64,000 nt of DNA from Chryseobacterium sp. SNU WT5 (GCF_007362475.1 NZ_CP041687.1:1426001-1490000); one strand, 5' to 3'; shown: positions 36,081-47,096, numbered from the stretch's first letter. The notes: a model not told the origin generated them from the letters alone. Made by a program: numbers and translations.

Positions 36081-37030
36081 CGAAAAACGATGCTTTTTTA
36101 AAGGATGTAAATGATGGTTTGAGTCAAAATCCCAAATATATCTCTTCTCATTATTTTTACGACAAAGCAGGTGACGAGCTTTTTCAAAAAATTATGGAAA
36201 TGCCAGAATACTATCTCACTAATTCTGAATTGGAGATTTTTAAGGAGCAAAGTATGGAAATTATTGAGTCTTTTAACATTGATAAAAACCAAAAGTTCGA
36301 GCTGATTGAATTAGGTTCTGGGGATGGAAAAAAGACGCAACATTTGTTACGTGCACTACTTTCTCAAAACTATCAATTCAAATATATACCAGTGGATATT
36401 TCGACGAATAGTCTGGAAGTTATCACTAAAAACCTAGAAAATCATTTTCCAACTATAAATATAGAGCCACAACAAGGCGACTATTTTCAAGTTTTAGACC
36501 GACTTTTTACGTCTAATCATCCAAAGATCATTCTTTTTATAGGCTCAAATCTCGGCAACATGGAAGATGAAGTTGCAAAAAGATTCTTGAGTAAAATTTC
36601 CCAAAATTTAAAAACCAATGAGAAGCTTCTTCTTGGTTTAGACTTAATAAAATCAAAGGAAGTCGTTCTCCCAGCATATAACGATCCGGCTGGCATTACG
36701 AGTAGCTTTAATTTGAACTTATTAAAAAGAATTAACACCGAGCTCGGTGCAGACTTTGATTTAGAAAATTTTGAACATGCTCCAGAATATACAGAGGAAG
36801 AAGGAATTGCAAAAAGCTTTTTAAAAAGTAGGAAAAGACAGAGTGTTTATATCAAAGATCTTGATCAGTCTTTTGAATTTAGAGAAAACGAACGTATTCA
36901 TACAGAAGTCTCACGAAAGTACGATGATGAAGTTTTAAAGAAACTACTTCTTAAATCCGACTTGGAGATATCGGAGAAATTTTTAGATTCTAAAAATTAT
37001 TTTGCAGATTATATTTTAACCAAAAGATGA
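36077..37030 (+). CDS. egtD: L-histidine N-alpha-methyltransferase EgtD
   Basis: The start was set at 36077, where ATGA overlaps the egtB stop (317 aa); the ATG at 36047 is inside egtB. EgtD features are NPKYISSHYFYDKAGDELFQKIMEMPEYYLTNSELEI, a SAM-binding ELIELGSGDGKKTQHLL, and FIGSNLGNM. It trimethylates histidine to hercynine, the EgtB substrate. It overlaps the racemase-like gene by 4 bp. Confidence 0.95.
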   Translation: MTKNDAFLKDVNDGLSQNPKYISSHYFYDKAGDELFQKIMEMPEYYLTNSELEIFKEQSMEIIESFNIDKNQKFELIELGSGDGKKTQHLLRALLSQNYQFKYIPVDISTNSLEVITKNLENHFPTINIEPQQGDYFQVLDRLFTSNHPKIILFIGSNLGNMEDEVAKRFLSKISQNLKTNEKLLLGLDLIKSKEVVLPAYNDPAGITSSFNLNLLKRINTELGADFDLENFEHAPEYTEEEGIAKSFLKSRKRQSVYIKDLDQSFEFRENERIHTEVSRKYDDEVLKKLLLKSDLEISEKFLDSKNYFADYILTKR

Positions 37031-37689
37031 TGAATCAAATCATTTCCAGAGGAATTTTAGGTTTGGGGCAGCAGTCAAACGCGTACTATCTAGACCAGAT
37101 TCAAAAGCGATATGAAGAGCGGAACGAAATGTTTGCTACCTGTCCGCTGTTGATGTATCAAATTGATTTTCAAGAAATAAACTTGTTTCTTCCCAATCAA
37201 TTTTCAATTTTAATTCCTAGAATAAAACATTACTTAGATCAAGTTTCAAAATTAGGGATTACCAAGCTTTTAGTTCCAAATATTACATTGCATGAAACAT
37301 TAGATCAAATTACTTTTGAACTTGAAATTTGTCATCCGGTACTTTTAACTATACAATATTTAAAGGAAAATAATATTAAGAAGGTATTCCTTTTTGGAAC
37401 AAACTATACCATGAATTCTGATTATATCAAACAACGATTTTCAGAAAAAGAGATTCTCGTTGAGTCGCCAACAGAAGCCGATCAAGAATGGATTGATCGT
37501 TTCAGAAAATCAGTTTACGCTAGAGAGGTGACGCTAATTCAAGTATACTTTTACCAGGAAATGTTAAAAAAGTATGGCGGTACACTGCCGGTCGTTATAG
37601 CCTGTACTGAGCTCTCTATCTACGCATTGAAAAATGTTTCTTTCTGTATCGACATGGCAGACTTACAAATCGAGAAATTTCTCAAATAA
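37027..37689 (+). CDS. Aspartate/glutamate racemase-superfamily protein linked to the egt genes
   Basis: The 220-residue protein has the Asp/Glu racemase start RGILGLGQQSNAYYLDQI and the second catalytic-cysteine motif VVIACTELSIY (Cys193). The position of the first catalytic Cys/Thr (usual CNT or TNT) reads VPNITLHE, so the classical two-residue acid-base pair looks incomplete. It is translationally coupled to egtD through ATGA. It may act on an amino-acid intermediate, or have lost racemase activity. The link to ergothioneine is by context only. Confidence 0.75.
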   Translation: MMNQIISRGILGLGQQSNAYYLDQIQKRYEERNEMFATCPLLMYQIDFQEINLFLPNQFSILIPRIKHYLDQVSKLGITKLLVPNITLHETLDQITFELEICHPVLLTIQYLKENNIKKVFLFGTNYTMNSDYIKQRFSEKEILVESPTEADQEWIDRFRKSVYAREVTLIQVYFYQEMLKKYGGTLPVVIACTELSIYALKNVSFCIDMADLQIEKFLK

Positions 37690-37728
37690 TGATTTATTGC
37701 AGAATTTTTAGCATAATAGTTGAGGAAA

Positions 37729-38493
37729 TTATTCTAAGATTTCACGTAACTTCTGTAGATGTTCGTGCGCAGTTAAGTCGAATTTAACAGGCACAATAGA
37801 GACAAACCCTTCTGAGAGTGCTGTTTCATCTGCATCAGGGCTAGTATCCATATTATTGAAATAGCCTGTTAGCCAATAATATTTTTTGCCGTGTGGATTA
37901 ATTCTTTCGTCAAAATTTTCTTCCCATTTAGCATTGGCCTGTCGGCACACTTTTATCCCTTTTATTTCTTCTTTTAAAAGTTTCGGAATATTGACATTCA
38001 GAACAATGCCTTTTGGTAAAGGGTTCTCTAACACTTTATGAACGATATTTTGAATATGCTCCTTCGCTTGGGTAAAGTCGGCATCCCACGAAAAATCGAG
38101 CAATGAAAATCCAATTGACTGTAATCCTTCAACTCCTGCTTCTACGGCAGCGCTCATTGTCCCTGAATAAATTACATTGATGGAAGAATTTGCACCATGA
38201 TTAATTCCTGATACAACCAGGTCTGGTTTCCTGGTTAAAATTTTATTTAATGCAAATTTTACACAGTCTACAGGAGTTCCACTCAGAGAGAAATCTTTTT
38301 GTGGCCCCTCTAAACTTATTTCTTCGAATGTAAGGGTAGAGTCAATAGTGATTGCGTGCCCTTTTCCGGACTGTGGTGAATTGGGAGCAACTACGACAAC
38401 CTCGCCTATTTCATTCATAAATTCTACAAGATGACGAATCCCTGGTGCAGTTATCCCATCGTCATTGGTTACTAATATCAGTGGCCTTTGCAT
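37729..38493 (-). CDS. surE: 5'/3'-nucleotidase SurE
   Basis: The 254-residue protein has the metal site LVTNDDGITAPGIRHL (residues 6-21), APNSPQSGKGHAIT, and SGINHGANSSINVIYSGTMSAAVEA. SurE dephosphorylates nucleoside monophosphates and is linked to stationary-phase survival. It is convergent with the egt operon and divergent from the protease gene. Confidence 0.96.
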   Translation of the reverse strand: MQRPLILVTNDDGITAPGIRHLVEFMNEIGEVVVVAPNSPQSGKGHAITIDSTLTFEEISLEGPQKDFSLSGTPVDCVKFALNKILTRKPDLVVSGINHGANSSINVIYSGTMSAAVEAGVEGLQSIGFSLLDFSWDADFTQAKEHIQNIVHKVLENPLPKGIVLNVNIPKLLKEEIKGIKVCRQANAKWEENFDERINPHGKKYYWLTGYFNNMDTSPDADETALSEGFVSIVPVKFDLTAHEHLQKLREILE

Positions 38494-38628
38494 ATACTTT
38501 TTAGGTTTTCAACAAATTTAATTAAAAAATAGTGTCGAAATATAAATAAGGTATTAATTTTGATACTTTGAAAAACCTTGTAACAAAAACGGGAAATCTT
38601 TAACATATCATCTATATACAATACCTCA

Positions 38629-40749
38629 ATGTTTAAAAACTTTAGACTCAATACATTACTTCTATTTATTCCGCTAACGAGTTTGGTATTCTGCTTCAAC
38701 TCACCAAAGAACGACGACGATAAAATGTCGACAATAATGGTTAGCGTAAAAAACACCCTAAGTTACCTGCATTATTCTCCAAAACCTATTAATGATGCGT
38801 ATTCACAGGAAGTTTACAATCATTATTTCGAAATGGTAGATGCTTCGAAACGCTATTTTCTACAATCAGATATGGCAGAATTTGCTCAGCATAAAACGAA
38901 ATTAGACGATTATCTTAACCAAGGCGATCTCACGTTTTATAAATTGACAATCGACCGACTTTATCAACGGGTAGAAGAAATCGATAAGATTACCCAAGAC
39001 ATCTTGAATAAACCAATCAACCTCGATGAGGATGAAACGCTTGTTTTGGAACCAAAGGTCAAAAAAAATGCTGCCAATAAGGCGGAGCTGGCTACAGAAT
39101 GGAAAAAGTACATCAAATATAATATTCTGCAGGAAATGGAATCGCTAACTGCTAGAGAAGAAGCGCAGAAAGAGAAAAAGGATTCGGTACAGAAATTCAA
39201 TTTAAAAGACACCATAAAATTAGAAATTCTTAGTCCGGAAGCGAAAAGAATAAAAGCGACCCAAGAGGTGAAAGACTTGGTTACAGATACTTTCCGAAGA
39301 TTCAAGAAACGGAACAAAATGGACTGGTTTACCGTGTACATGAATGCATACACCGAAGTTTTTGATCCCCACACCAATTACTTTTCTCCTAAAAATAAAG
39401 AGGATTTTGACACTCAGTTTAAAGGGAAAGTTATTGGAATTGGAGCGTTGATCCAAGAAAAAAAAGGATATCTCTCTTTAGGGGAATTAACGATCGGTGC
39501 GCCAGCCTGGAAATCAAAGCAACTTACGGCAGGAGATAAAATTCTTAAAGTAAGATCTAAACCGAATGAAGATGCAGTAAATGTTGTTGGAATGTTGGTA
39601 GATGAAGCGGTACGCTTAATTAGAGGCGAGAAAGGGACTAAGGTCACCCTAACAGTTGAGAAAAAAGATAAGACGATTAAGGAGGTAACGATGATTCGGG
39701 AGGAAGTTGCCATAGAGGACACTTTTGCTCGAAGTATAATTATTAACTCATCAGCAGGTAAGAAGATAGGATTTATCAATTTACCGAGCTTTAACGCCGA
39801 TTTTGAAGATGCAAAAGGTAGAAATGCGTCAGACGATATTAAGAATGAGATCATTAAGCTTAAAGCTCAAAACGTAGAAGGGATCGTGCTCGATCTTCGA
39901 AATAATGGTGGTGGAAGTTTAACTGAGGTTGGCGACATCATGGGATTATTTATGAATGCTGGACCTTATGTGCAGGTGAAAGATGGTAATGGCAAAATTC
40001 AAACATTAAAAAACAAAGTAACGGCTCCATTATGGACTGGTCCTTTGGTAATTATGCAAAATGAACTGTCGGCTTCTGCCTCGGAGATTTTAGCAGGAGC
40101 AATGCAGGATTATGGCCGTGGAGTAATTATTGGTTCACCACAATCTTTCGGAAAAGGAACGGTTCAAACCTTTGTGGATCTTAATCGATTTTTGAATACA
40201 ACTGATGATTTCGGATCATTAAAATTAACCATTCAGAAATTTTACAGAATTTCCGGAGAATCTAACCAAAGAAAAGGGATTGTATCGGATATACAAATGA
40301 AAGACTTTTTCACGTACTCCGAGATTGGGGAGCGTTATGATGATTATGCATTGGCTTGGGATAAAATTCCCGCCGCAGAATACCAAAAAGTTAATTACTT
40401 TTCTGTTCCAGATCTGCAAAAAGGAATTGAAGCAAGATTATTAAATAACAAAACGTACCAGTTGATACAGGAATCTGCACAATGGAAAGAAAATTTAGAT
40501 AAAGAGGAAACAATTTCCCTGAATCAAACGAAGTTTAATGAAGTTATGCAAACCAGAAAAGCGCAGATCAAGAAATTTAAGAGTTTGCAAAAATTCAATA
40601 ATGGTTTAAAATTTACATTGAATCCTGATGAAGCTTTACGTGAGAAAAAAGATGAGGCTTTCACCAAGAAAACAGAGAACTGGACGAAAAATCTTCAGCG
40701 TGATCTATATCTTCAGGAAGCCATAAATGTAATTTCTGAAATGAAGTAA
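38629..40749 (+). CDS. prc: Carboxy-terminal (tail-specific) processing protease, S41 family
   Basis: The 706-residue protein has an N-terminal hydrophobic signal segment (about residues 5-22). Its order is a Tsp N-terminal region, a PDZ domain (about residues 265-345, GIGALIQEKKGYLSLGEL) and the S41 catalytic domain with Ser/Lys dyad in NELSASASEILAGAMQDYGRGVIIGSPQSFGKGTVQ. The DUF3340-like C-terminus is last. It cleaves misfolded or regulatory proteins from their C-termini in the periplasm. A strong terminator follows. Confidence 0.94.
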   Translation: MFKNFRLNTLLLFIPLTSLVFCFNSPKNDDDKMSTIMVSVKNTLSYLHYSPKPINDAYSQEVYNHYFEMVDASKRYFLQSDMAEFAQHKTKLDDYLNQGDLTFYKLTIDRLYQRVEEIDKITQDILNKPINLDEDETLVLEPKVKKNAANKAELATEWKKYIKYNILQEMESLTAREEAQKEKKDSVQKFNLKDTIKLEILSPEAKRIKATQEVKDLVTDTFRRFKKRNKMDWFTVYMNAYTEVFDPHTNYFSPKNKEDFDTQFKGKVIGIGALIQEKKGYLSLGELTIGAPAWKSKQLTAGDKILKVRSKPNEDAVNVVGMLVDEAVRLIRGEKGTKVTLTVEKKDKTIKEVTMIREEVAIEDTFARSIIINSSAGKKIGFINLPSFNADFEDAKGRNASDDIKNEIIKLKAQNVEGIVLDLRNNGGGSLTEVGDIMGLFMNAGPYVQVKDGNGKIQTLKNKVTAPLWTGPLVIMQNELSASASEILAGAMQDYGRGVIIGSPQSFGKGTVQTFVDLNRFLNTTDDFGSLKLTIQKFYRISGESNQRKGIVSDIQMKDFFTYSEIGERYDDYALAWDKIPAAEYQKVNYFSVPDLQKGIEARLLNNKTYQLIQESAQWKENLDKEETISLNQTKFNEVMQTRKAQIKKFKSLQKFNNGLKFTLNPDEALREKKDEAFTKKTENWTKNLQRDLYLQEAINVISEMK

Positions 40750-40765
40750 ATTCTTCATATACGTT

Positions 40766-40805
40766 AAAAAGCAACCACTGATCTTTTCGGTGGTTGCTTT
40801 TTTTT
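40766..40805 (+). terminator. Intrinsic terminator of the S41 protease gene
   Basis: A perfect 11-bp stem (40768-40778 with 40790-40800) extended by A-T pairs, an 11-nt loop, and a T-run to 40805. Confidence 0.9.
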
Positions 40806-40823
40806 GCAGTTCAGTCGACTAAA

Positions 40824-40876
40824 TTCACCTTTCGGTCGAAATTAATTTTATTTACCTTTAATCGACCATACATTTG
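40824..40876 (+). promoter_or_regulatory. Direct repeats and -7 box upstream of the histidine kinase operon
   Basis: TTCACCTTTCGGTCGA (40824-40839) and TTTACCTTTAATCGA (40851-40865) form a direct repeat spaced 27 bp, just before a -7 box TACATTTG (40869-40876). LytTR regulators bind direct repeats, so autoregulation by the downstream regulator is plausible. Confidence 0.4.
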
Positions 40877-40892
40877 TATCAATAATTAAAGC

Positions 40893-42209
40893 ATGAATAA
40901 GAAAAGTTTAATAACAATCTCTTGGATTACCTTTTTTTTGGGAACCATCATATTTGTATTCTTCACCAACGAGAAAACGGTGCAGAACTATTTCTTTAAT
41001 ATTTTTATTTCTGGACTTTATTCTTTCACGATTGCGATTGGAAATGGCGTGGTGAACGATTATTTAAATAAAAAGTATTCTTGGGTAGATGACACTCGAA
41101 AAAGAACAATTTTAGGAATTATAAGCACGCTATTAGTAAATGTTATTTTAGTTTTCTTTTGCAATTATGTAAATTTTATCCTCTTCCAGAAAAATGATGT
41201 TGCTGATTTTTTTTCAGGATGGATGGCGATTTCTAATTGGATATCCGTTAATATTGCTTTACTTATATCTGCTGTTTTACATGCAAAAGGATTTATTGAA
41301 GCGTGGAAAAGCTCTACCAAACAAGAAGTCGTACAGCAGAAATTAATTGCCAAGTCTGCCAACGCACAATTTGAAAGTTTAAAAAACCAGCTTGATCCAC
41401 ATTTTCTTTTCAATTCATTAAACGTGCTTAGTTCCCTGATCGATGAGAATCCAGAACAAGCGCAGCGTTTCACCGCTTCTATGTCGAAAATTTATCGTTA
41501 TGTACTGGAACAAAAGGATAAAGAGCTAGTCACGGTAGAAGAAGAAATAACCTTTGCCAAAACCTATTGTGATCTACTAAAAACACGATTTGAAGATAGC
41601 GTTAGTTTTGAATTTGACGTTAATGAAAAAGATCTGAAATTTTATGTTGTTCCTCTCTCACTACAATTGCTTTTAGAGAATTGCATCAAACATAATTTTG
41701 CTACATCTGCCAGACCTTTACATATCAAAATTTATTCTTCTTCAGGTAATTTGCTTATTGAGAATAATTTACAGCAAAGAGAGCAACTTAACGAAAGCGC
41801 TGGTATTGGACTGTCGAATATCGTACAACGCTATGCTCTATTAACGAAACAAAATGTTTTCATTGAAAAATCAGCGAGTTTTTTCAAAGTGAAAATCCCA
41901 TTATTAACCGAAAAAATAACCGCAATGACTACCCATCCTTCATCCGAGTCCATGGCTTACGAAAGAGCTGCTAAAAGAGTAAAAGAAATCAAAGGATTCT
42001 ACAGTAATTTGATTTCGTACGGTATGGTAATTCCCTTTCTGATCTTCATTAATTTACGTACTTCACCGGAATATCATTGGTTTTGGTGGCCTATTTTCGG
42101 TTGGGGAATTGGACTTGGCGGTCATGCCTTACAGGTTTTTGGTATCAGCAGATCTTGGGAAGAGAATCAAATTCAGAAAATTCTAAAAAAAGAACAATAT
42201 AAAAACTAA
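40893..42209 (+). CDS. LytS-type sensor histidine kinase with C-terminal 2TM domain
   Basis: The 438-residue protein has four N-terminal hydrophobic segments (about residues 7-130), then the His_kinase LytS/YehU signature QLDPHFLFNSLNVLSSLI with the phospho-acceptor His (near residue 170), and an ATPase domain (LLLENCIKHNF, SAGIGLSNIVQRY). Unusually, a 2TM domain (YERAAKRVKEIKGFYSNLISYG ... GWGIGLGGHALQVFG, about residues 350-435) follows the ATPase. It should signal to the LytTR regulator at 42536. Confidence 0.9.
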   Translation: MNKKSLITISWITFFLGTIIFVFFTNEKTVQNYFFNIFISGLYSFTIAIGNGVVNDYLNKKYSWVDDTRKRTILGIISTLLVNVILVFFCNYVNFILFQKNDVADFFSGWMAISNWISVNIALLISAVLHAKGFIEAWKSSTKQEVVQQKLIAKSANAQFESLKNQLDPHFLFNSLNVLSSLIDENPEQAQRFTASMSKIYRYVLEQKDKELVTVEEEITFAKTYCDLLKTRFEDSVSFEFDVNEKDLKFYVVPLSLQLLLENCIKHNFATSARPLHIKIYSSSGNLLIENNLQQREQLNESAGIGLSNIVQRYALLTKQNVFIEKSASFFKVKIPLLTEKITAMTTHPSSESMAYERAAKRVKEIKGFYSNLISYGMVIPFLIFINLRTSPEYHWFWWPIFGWGIGLGGHALQVFGISRSWEENQIQKILKKEQYKN

Positions 42210-42215
42210 AAAATT

Positions 42216-42506
42216 ATGGAAAATTTAAACAAAAATGACATTCGATACATCGAAGCTGCAAAAAGAGTGAAAAGAATCAAAGGCTTTTACATTCACGCAA
42301 TTGTATACTTTTTAGTCAATTTGTTCATCATTGCCCAAAGTGTTCAAGCTGGAGAATCCCTGTCAAATTTAAATATTTACTGGACTGCTATTTTGTGGGG
42401 AGTTGCATTAACAGGACACGGATTAAGTGTTTTCTTACCAAATTTTATATTAGGTAAAAATTGGGAAGAAGAAAAAATTCGTGATTTAATGAATAAAAAT
42501 AAGTAG
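42216..42506 (+). CDS. 2TM domain-containing membrane protein
   Basis: The 96-residue protein has the 2TM layout: RYIEAAKRVKRIKGFYIHAIVYFLVNLFII, a second membrane segment ILWGVALTGHGLSVF, and LGKNWEEEKIRDLM at the end. It is clearly homologous to the C-terminal domain of the preceding kinase, from which it is separated by 6 bp. It probably interacts with the kinase or modulates it. Function otherwise unknown. Confidence 0.82.
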   Translation: MENLNKNDIRYIEAAKRVKRIKGFYIHAIVYFLVNLFIIAQSVQAGESLSNLNIYWTAILWGVALTGHGLSVFLPNFILGKNWEEEKIRDLMNKNK

Positions 42507-42535
42507 TTTTATATGACTTCTTTAAATAATTTATT

Positions 42536-43282
42536 TTGAATTTCATTAAAACAGTCATCATTGAAGATGAAAAACCCGCAGCACGAAAATTAGAACGCTT
42601 ATTAAGCTCGTTTCCTGATATACAATTGGTTGCAACGTTGCATTCGGTGGAAGAGGGAGTGGAATGGTTTGCAAATAATCCTCACCCAAATCTTATTCTT
42701 TCTGATATTGTGTTAGGTGATGGAGTATCCTTTGATATTTTTGAGAAAGTGCCGACAAAAAGTTTCATGATCTACACCACCGCTTTTGATCAATATACTT
42801 TGAAAGCTTTTAAACTCAATTCTATTGATTATTTGCTGAAGCCGATCATGCTGGAGGATTTGGAAAGTGCTATTGAAAAATATAAGAATTTTCTACCATC
42901 CGATACTTTAAATATTTCAGACGTTAAATCTTTAATGAAAGAGGAGAAGCAAAAGTTATCGAGAATCCTGGTTAAAATAGGGTACAATTTAAAGATTGTC
43001 CAAACTGACGATGTATCGTGCTTTTATAGTGAAAATAAGATCGTTTATCTACAAACGCAAGAACGTAATTACCCGACTGATTTTACTTTAGATGAGCTTC
43101 AGGAAGTTTTAGATGATAAGAAATTTTTTCGCGTCAATCGTCAGTTCATCATTAACTCTAATTTTATTAAAAACATTCATACTTCGCCTTATTATAAAGT
43201 GGAAATGCAGATTCAGCCCGACGAAGAAATTACGGTGAGTCGCGATCGTGTCAAGGATTTTAAAGATTGGTTATCTTGTTAA
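42536..43282 (+). CDS. LytTR-family response regulator
   Basis: The 248-residue protein starts at TTG 42536; no in-frame ATG exists between the upstream stop at 42527 and the receiver domain. The receiver domain (TVIIEDEKPAARKLE, phospho-acceptor Asp in LILSDIVLGDG, Lys in YLLKPI) is followed by a LytTR DNA-binding domain (about residues 140-245, FFRVNRQFIINSNFIKNI, EITVSRDRVKDFKDWL). It pairs with the LytS-type kinase at 40893. Confidence 0.93.
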   Translation: MNFIKTVIIEDEKPAARKLERLLSSFPDIQLVATLHSVEEGVEWFANNPHPNLILSDIVLGDGVSFDIFEKVPTKSFMIYTTAFDQYTLKAFKLNSIDYLLKPIMLEDLESAIEKYKNFLPSDTLNISDVKSLMKEEKQKLSRILVKIGYNLKIVQTDDVSCFYSENKIVYLQTQERNYPTDFTLDELQEVLDDKKFFRVNRQFIINSNFIKNIHTSPYYKVEMQIQPDEEITVSRDRVKDFKDWLSC

Positions 43283-43295
43283 AAATTAGAATATC

Positions 43296-44740
43296 ATGAA
43301 CTGGATTTTAATTTTAGAAGTTATTTACGTCCTTTTTATTATTGGAGTTTTGCTGCGTATTATTTACGATACTCAAACCTTAACCAAAACTTTAGCCTAT
43401 TTGCTTTTGGTTATTTTTCTACCTCTAATTGGGGTTTTCATTTACTTTTCGTTCGGAATTAACTACCGTAAAAATAAGCTTTACAGCAAGAAAATAATCG
43501 AAGATCATCAACTTGAAGAGCGGCTTCTAGCAAAATTAGATCTATACAATACTCATAATCTCGAACTTTCTGAAGTTAAAGCTGATTTTGCTGGTTTAGC
43601 AAAAATGATTTATCAAACTGACCGAAGTCCACTGACGACCAATAATTCGGTACAATTGCTCATTAATGGTGAAGAGAAATTTCCAGAAGTTTTACAAGAG
43701 CTCAGCAAAGCCAAACACCATATCCATCTTGAATATTATATTTATGACGATGAGGTCGAGCGATAGGAAAGATATTAATTGAAAAAGCTAAAAATGGAGT
43801 CGAAGTTCGTTTTATCTATGATGCTTTCGGAAGTTCGTCCATTCGGAAAACTTTGGTTAAAAGACTTCGCGCCAATGGGGTAAAAGCTTTTCCTTTTTAT
43901 GAAATTAAATTAATCAAACTCGCCAATAGACTCAATTACAGAGATCACCGTGAAATCATTGTCATTGATGGACAGGTTTCATTTGTAGGCGGAATTAATG
44001 TCAGCGATAAATACAGCAATGCTTCAAAAAATAATAAATTATTTTGGCGGGACACGCTTTTGAAAATTGAAGGCGACGCGACTGCCATGTTGCAGCATAT
44101 TTTTATCGGAGATTGGAATTATTGCTCCCAAGAAAAATTAACGATTAACGAAGCTTATTTTCCGGTTTTCAACCAGAATCTGAATGAAAATAATACAACA
44201 GTCCAAATTGTTTCCAGTGGACCGGATTCTGATCGACCTTCTATTTATTACTCGATTATTAAATGCATTCAATCTGCAAAATCCGAGGTGCTTTTAACTT
44301 CCCCTTATTTTATTCCAGGTGAAACGATAATCGATGCAATGAAAATGGCAGCTTTATCTGGAGTGAAAGTCAGACTTTTAGTTCCAGGTATTTCGGATTC
44401 GTTCTTGGTTAATGCTGCTGCAAAATCTTATTACAAGGAACTTTTGGAAGCTGGCGTAGAAATTTATTTGTATCAAAAAGGATTTGTACATGCAAAAACG
44501 ATGGTTGCTGATCGTGAGGTAGCCATCGTAGGAACTGCTAATTTAGATTATCGAAGTTTTGAACTTAATTTTGAAGTTAATGCTGTTGTATATGATAAAG
44601 AAGTCGCAGAAAATCTAGCTTCGAATTTTGAAAATGATATTAAAGATGCAGAGCAAATTAAAATTGGAGGGTGGCAAAACCGTCCGAAACATGTGCAATT
44701 AATTGAAAAAATTGTCCGGCTGATGTCACCGATGTTGTAA
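43296..44740 (+). pseudogene. cls: Cardiolipin synthase, frameshifted
   Basis: The first frame (43296-43766) encodes two N-terminal membrane helices and the start of the first phospholipase-D domain up to HHIHLEYYIYDDEV, then a TAG. The protein continues in another frame from about 43759 (IGKILIEKAKNGVEVRFIYDAFG) to 44740. A single missing base near GTCGAGCGATAG would restore DDEVGAIGK. The second HKD motif is intact (VHAKTMVADREVAIVGTANLDYRS), but the first reads HREIIVID, with Glu where Lys is usual. It would join phosphatidylglycerols to cardiolipin in the inner membrane. Sequencing error or a real mutation. Confidence 0.85.
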
Positions 44741-44797
44741 AGTGTTAAATTCAATCTGATTTTTCACCTATTTTAATAAAAAAATTCTGAAACGATT

Positions 44798-45277
44798 TTA
44801 ATATTTCGTTTTATCTTCTTTCTCAGTCCATTTTTTAAAAGGTTCTAAAGCAATATCTCTATCCATTTGTTCAAAAGGAATACTTCTCTTTTCATAGGGT
44901 AATTCTATTTCCTTATAAATAAAAGCGTCATCAAAATCAATAGCTGCCGCATCTTCCTGACTACAACCGTAATATACTTTATCTGGTCTTGCCCAATAAA
45001 TAGCACCGAAACACATAGGACACGGTTCACAGGAAGTGTAAATTTCGCAACCTTCTAACTGAAAAGAATTTAGATTTTTGCAGGCATCACGAATAGCGAT
45101 TACTTCGGCATGAGCTGTCGGATCACAAGTGGAAGTTACTTTGTTATGGCCACGTCCCACAATTTTTCCGTCTTTAACAATCACACAACCAAATGGTCCT
45201 CCGTCGTTGTTTTGTATTCCTTTAAGCGCTTCTAAAACCGCTTCCGACATAAACTTGTTTTTAATTTCTGTGTTCAT
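44798..45277 (-). CDS. Nucleoside/base deaminase (guanine-deaminase-like)
   Basis: The 159-residue cytidine-deaminase-fold enzyme has zinc motifs THAEVIAIRDAC (His/Glu near residue 56) and SCEPCPMCFGAIYWA. Length and the DDAFIYKEIELP C-terminal region fit bacterial guanine deaminases of the GuaD/CDA type better than TadA. It would convert guanine to xanthine in purine salvage. Substrate is inferred from family. It is convergent with the cls remnant. Confidence 0.85.
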   Translation of the reverse strand: MNTEIKNKFMSEAVLEALKGIQNNDGGPFGCVIVKDGKIVGRGHNKVTSTCDPTAHAEVIAIRDACKNLNSFQLEGCEIYTSCEPCPMCFGAIYWARPDKVYYGCSQEDAAAIDFDDAFIYKEIELPYEKRSIPFEQMDRDIALEPFKKWTEKEDKTKY

Positions 45278-45425
45278 ATTATCCGATTAAGAGAGCGTAT
45301 TATTTAATGAATTATCAATAATATGCAGTACTAAATTGCGTCTCTGCATATGTCCAAATATACGAAGGTTATTAATTTGAAGATTATTATTGATACAATT
45401 TTTAACCAGGAAAATTTAAAGAAAT

Positions 45426-45460
45426 AAAAATACCCTTCGGCATTATCGAAAGGTATTTTT
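45426..45460 (-). terminator. Intrinsic terminator after the flavin monooxygenase gene
   Basis: Arms at 45426-45439 and 45447-45460 pair with one mismatch around a 7-nt loop. A/T runs at both ends allow function in either direction. It lies 20 bp beyond the monooxygenase stop. Confidence 0.75.
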
Positions 45461-45479
45461 AATTTCATGAAAATTGATT

Positions 45480-46883
<1,404 letters not shown>

Positions 46884-47096
46884 TTAATAATGAGATAGCT
46901 CTTACTTCCTTGTGAAGTAAGGCCATTAATAAGTTAGCTAATAAAAAAAATCTGCGGAATGCAGAGAGAATAGATTGAAACTCTAATTTGGTGAAAAAGG
47001 ATATGACCCTTTAATTAAACACCAATAAGATTTTTATGATTTAGCAATAATGCTAATATAAGAAATTTTTTGCGGATTTCCTAATTTTAAGACTTG

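Noticed and set aside
38964-39854. Long minus-strand frames opposite the S41 protease gene
   Set aside because: They are shadows of a strong coding region with intact PDZ and catalytic motifs.
46901-46921. 8-bp hairpin in the leader of the flavin monooxygenase gene as a riboswitch
   Set aside because: It is too small and simple to match a known riboswitch fold and no U-tract or expression platform is visible; noted only in the gene entry.
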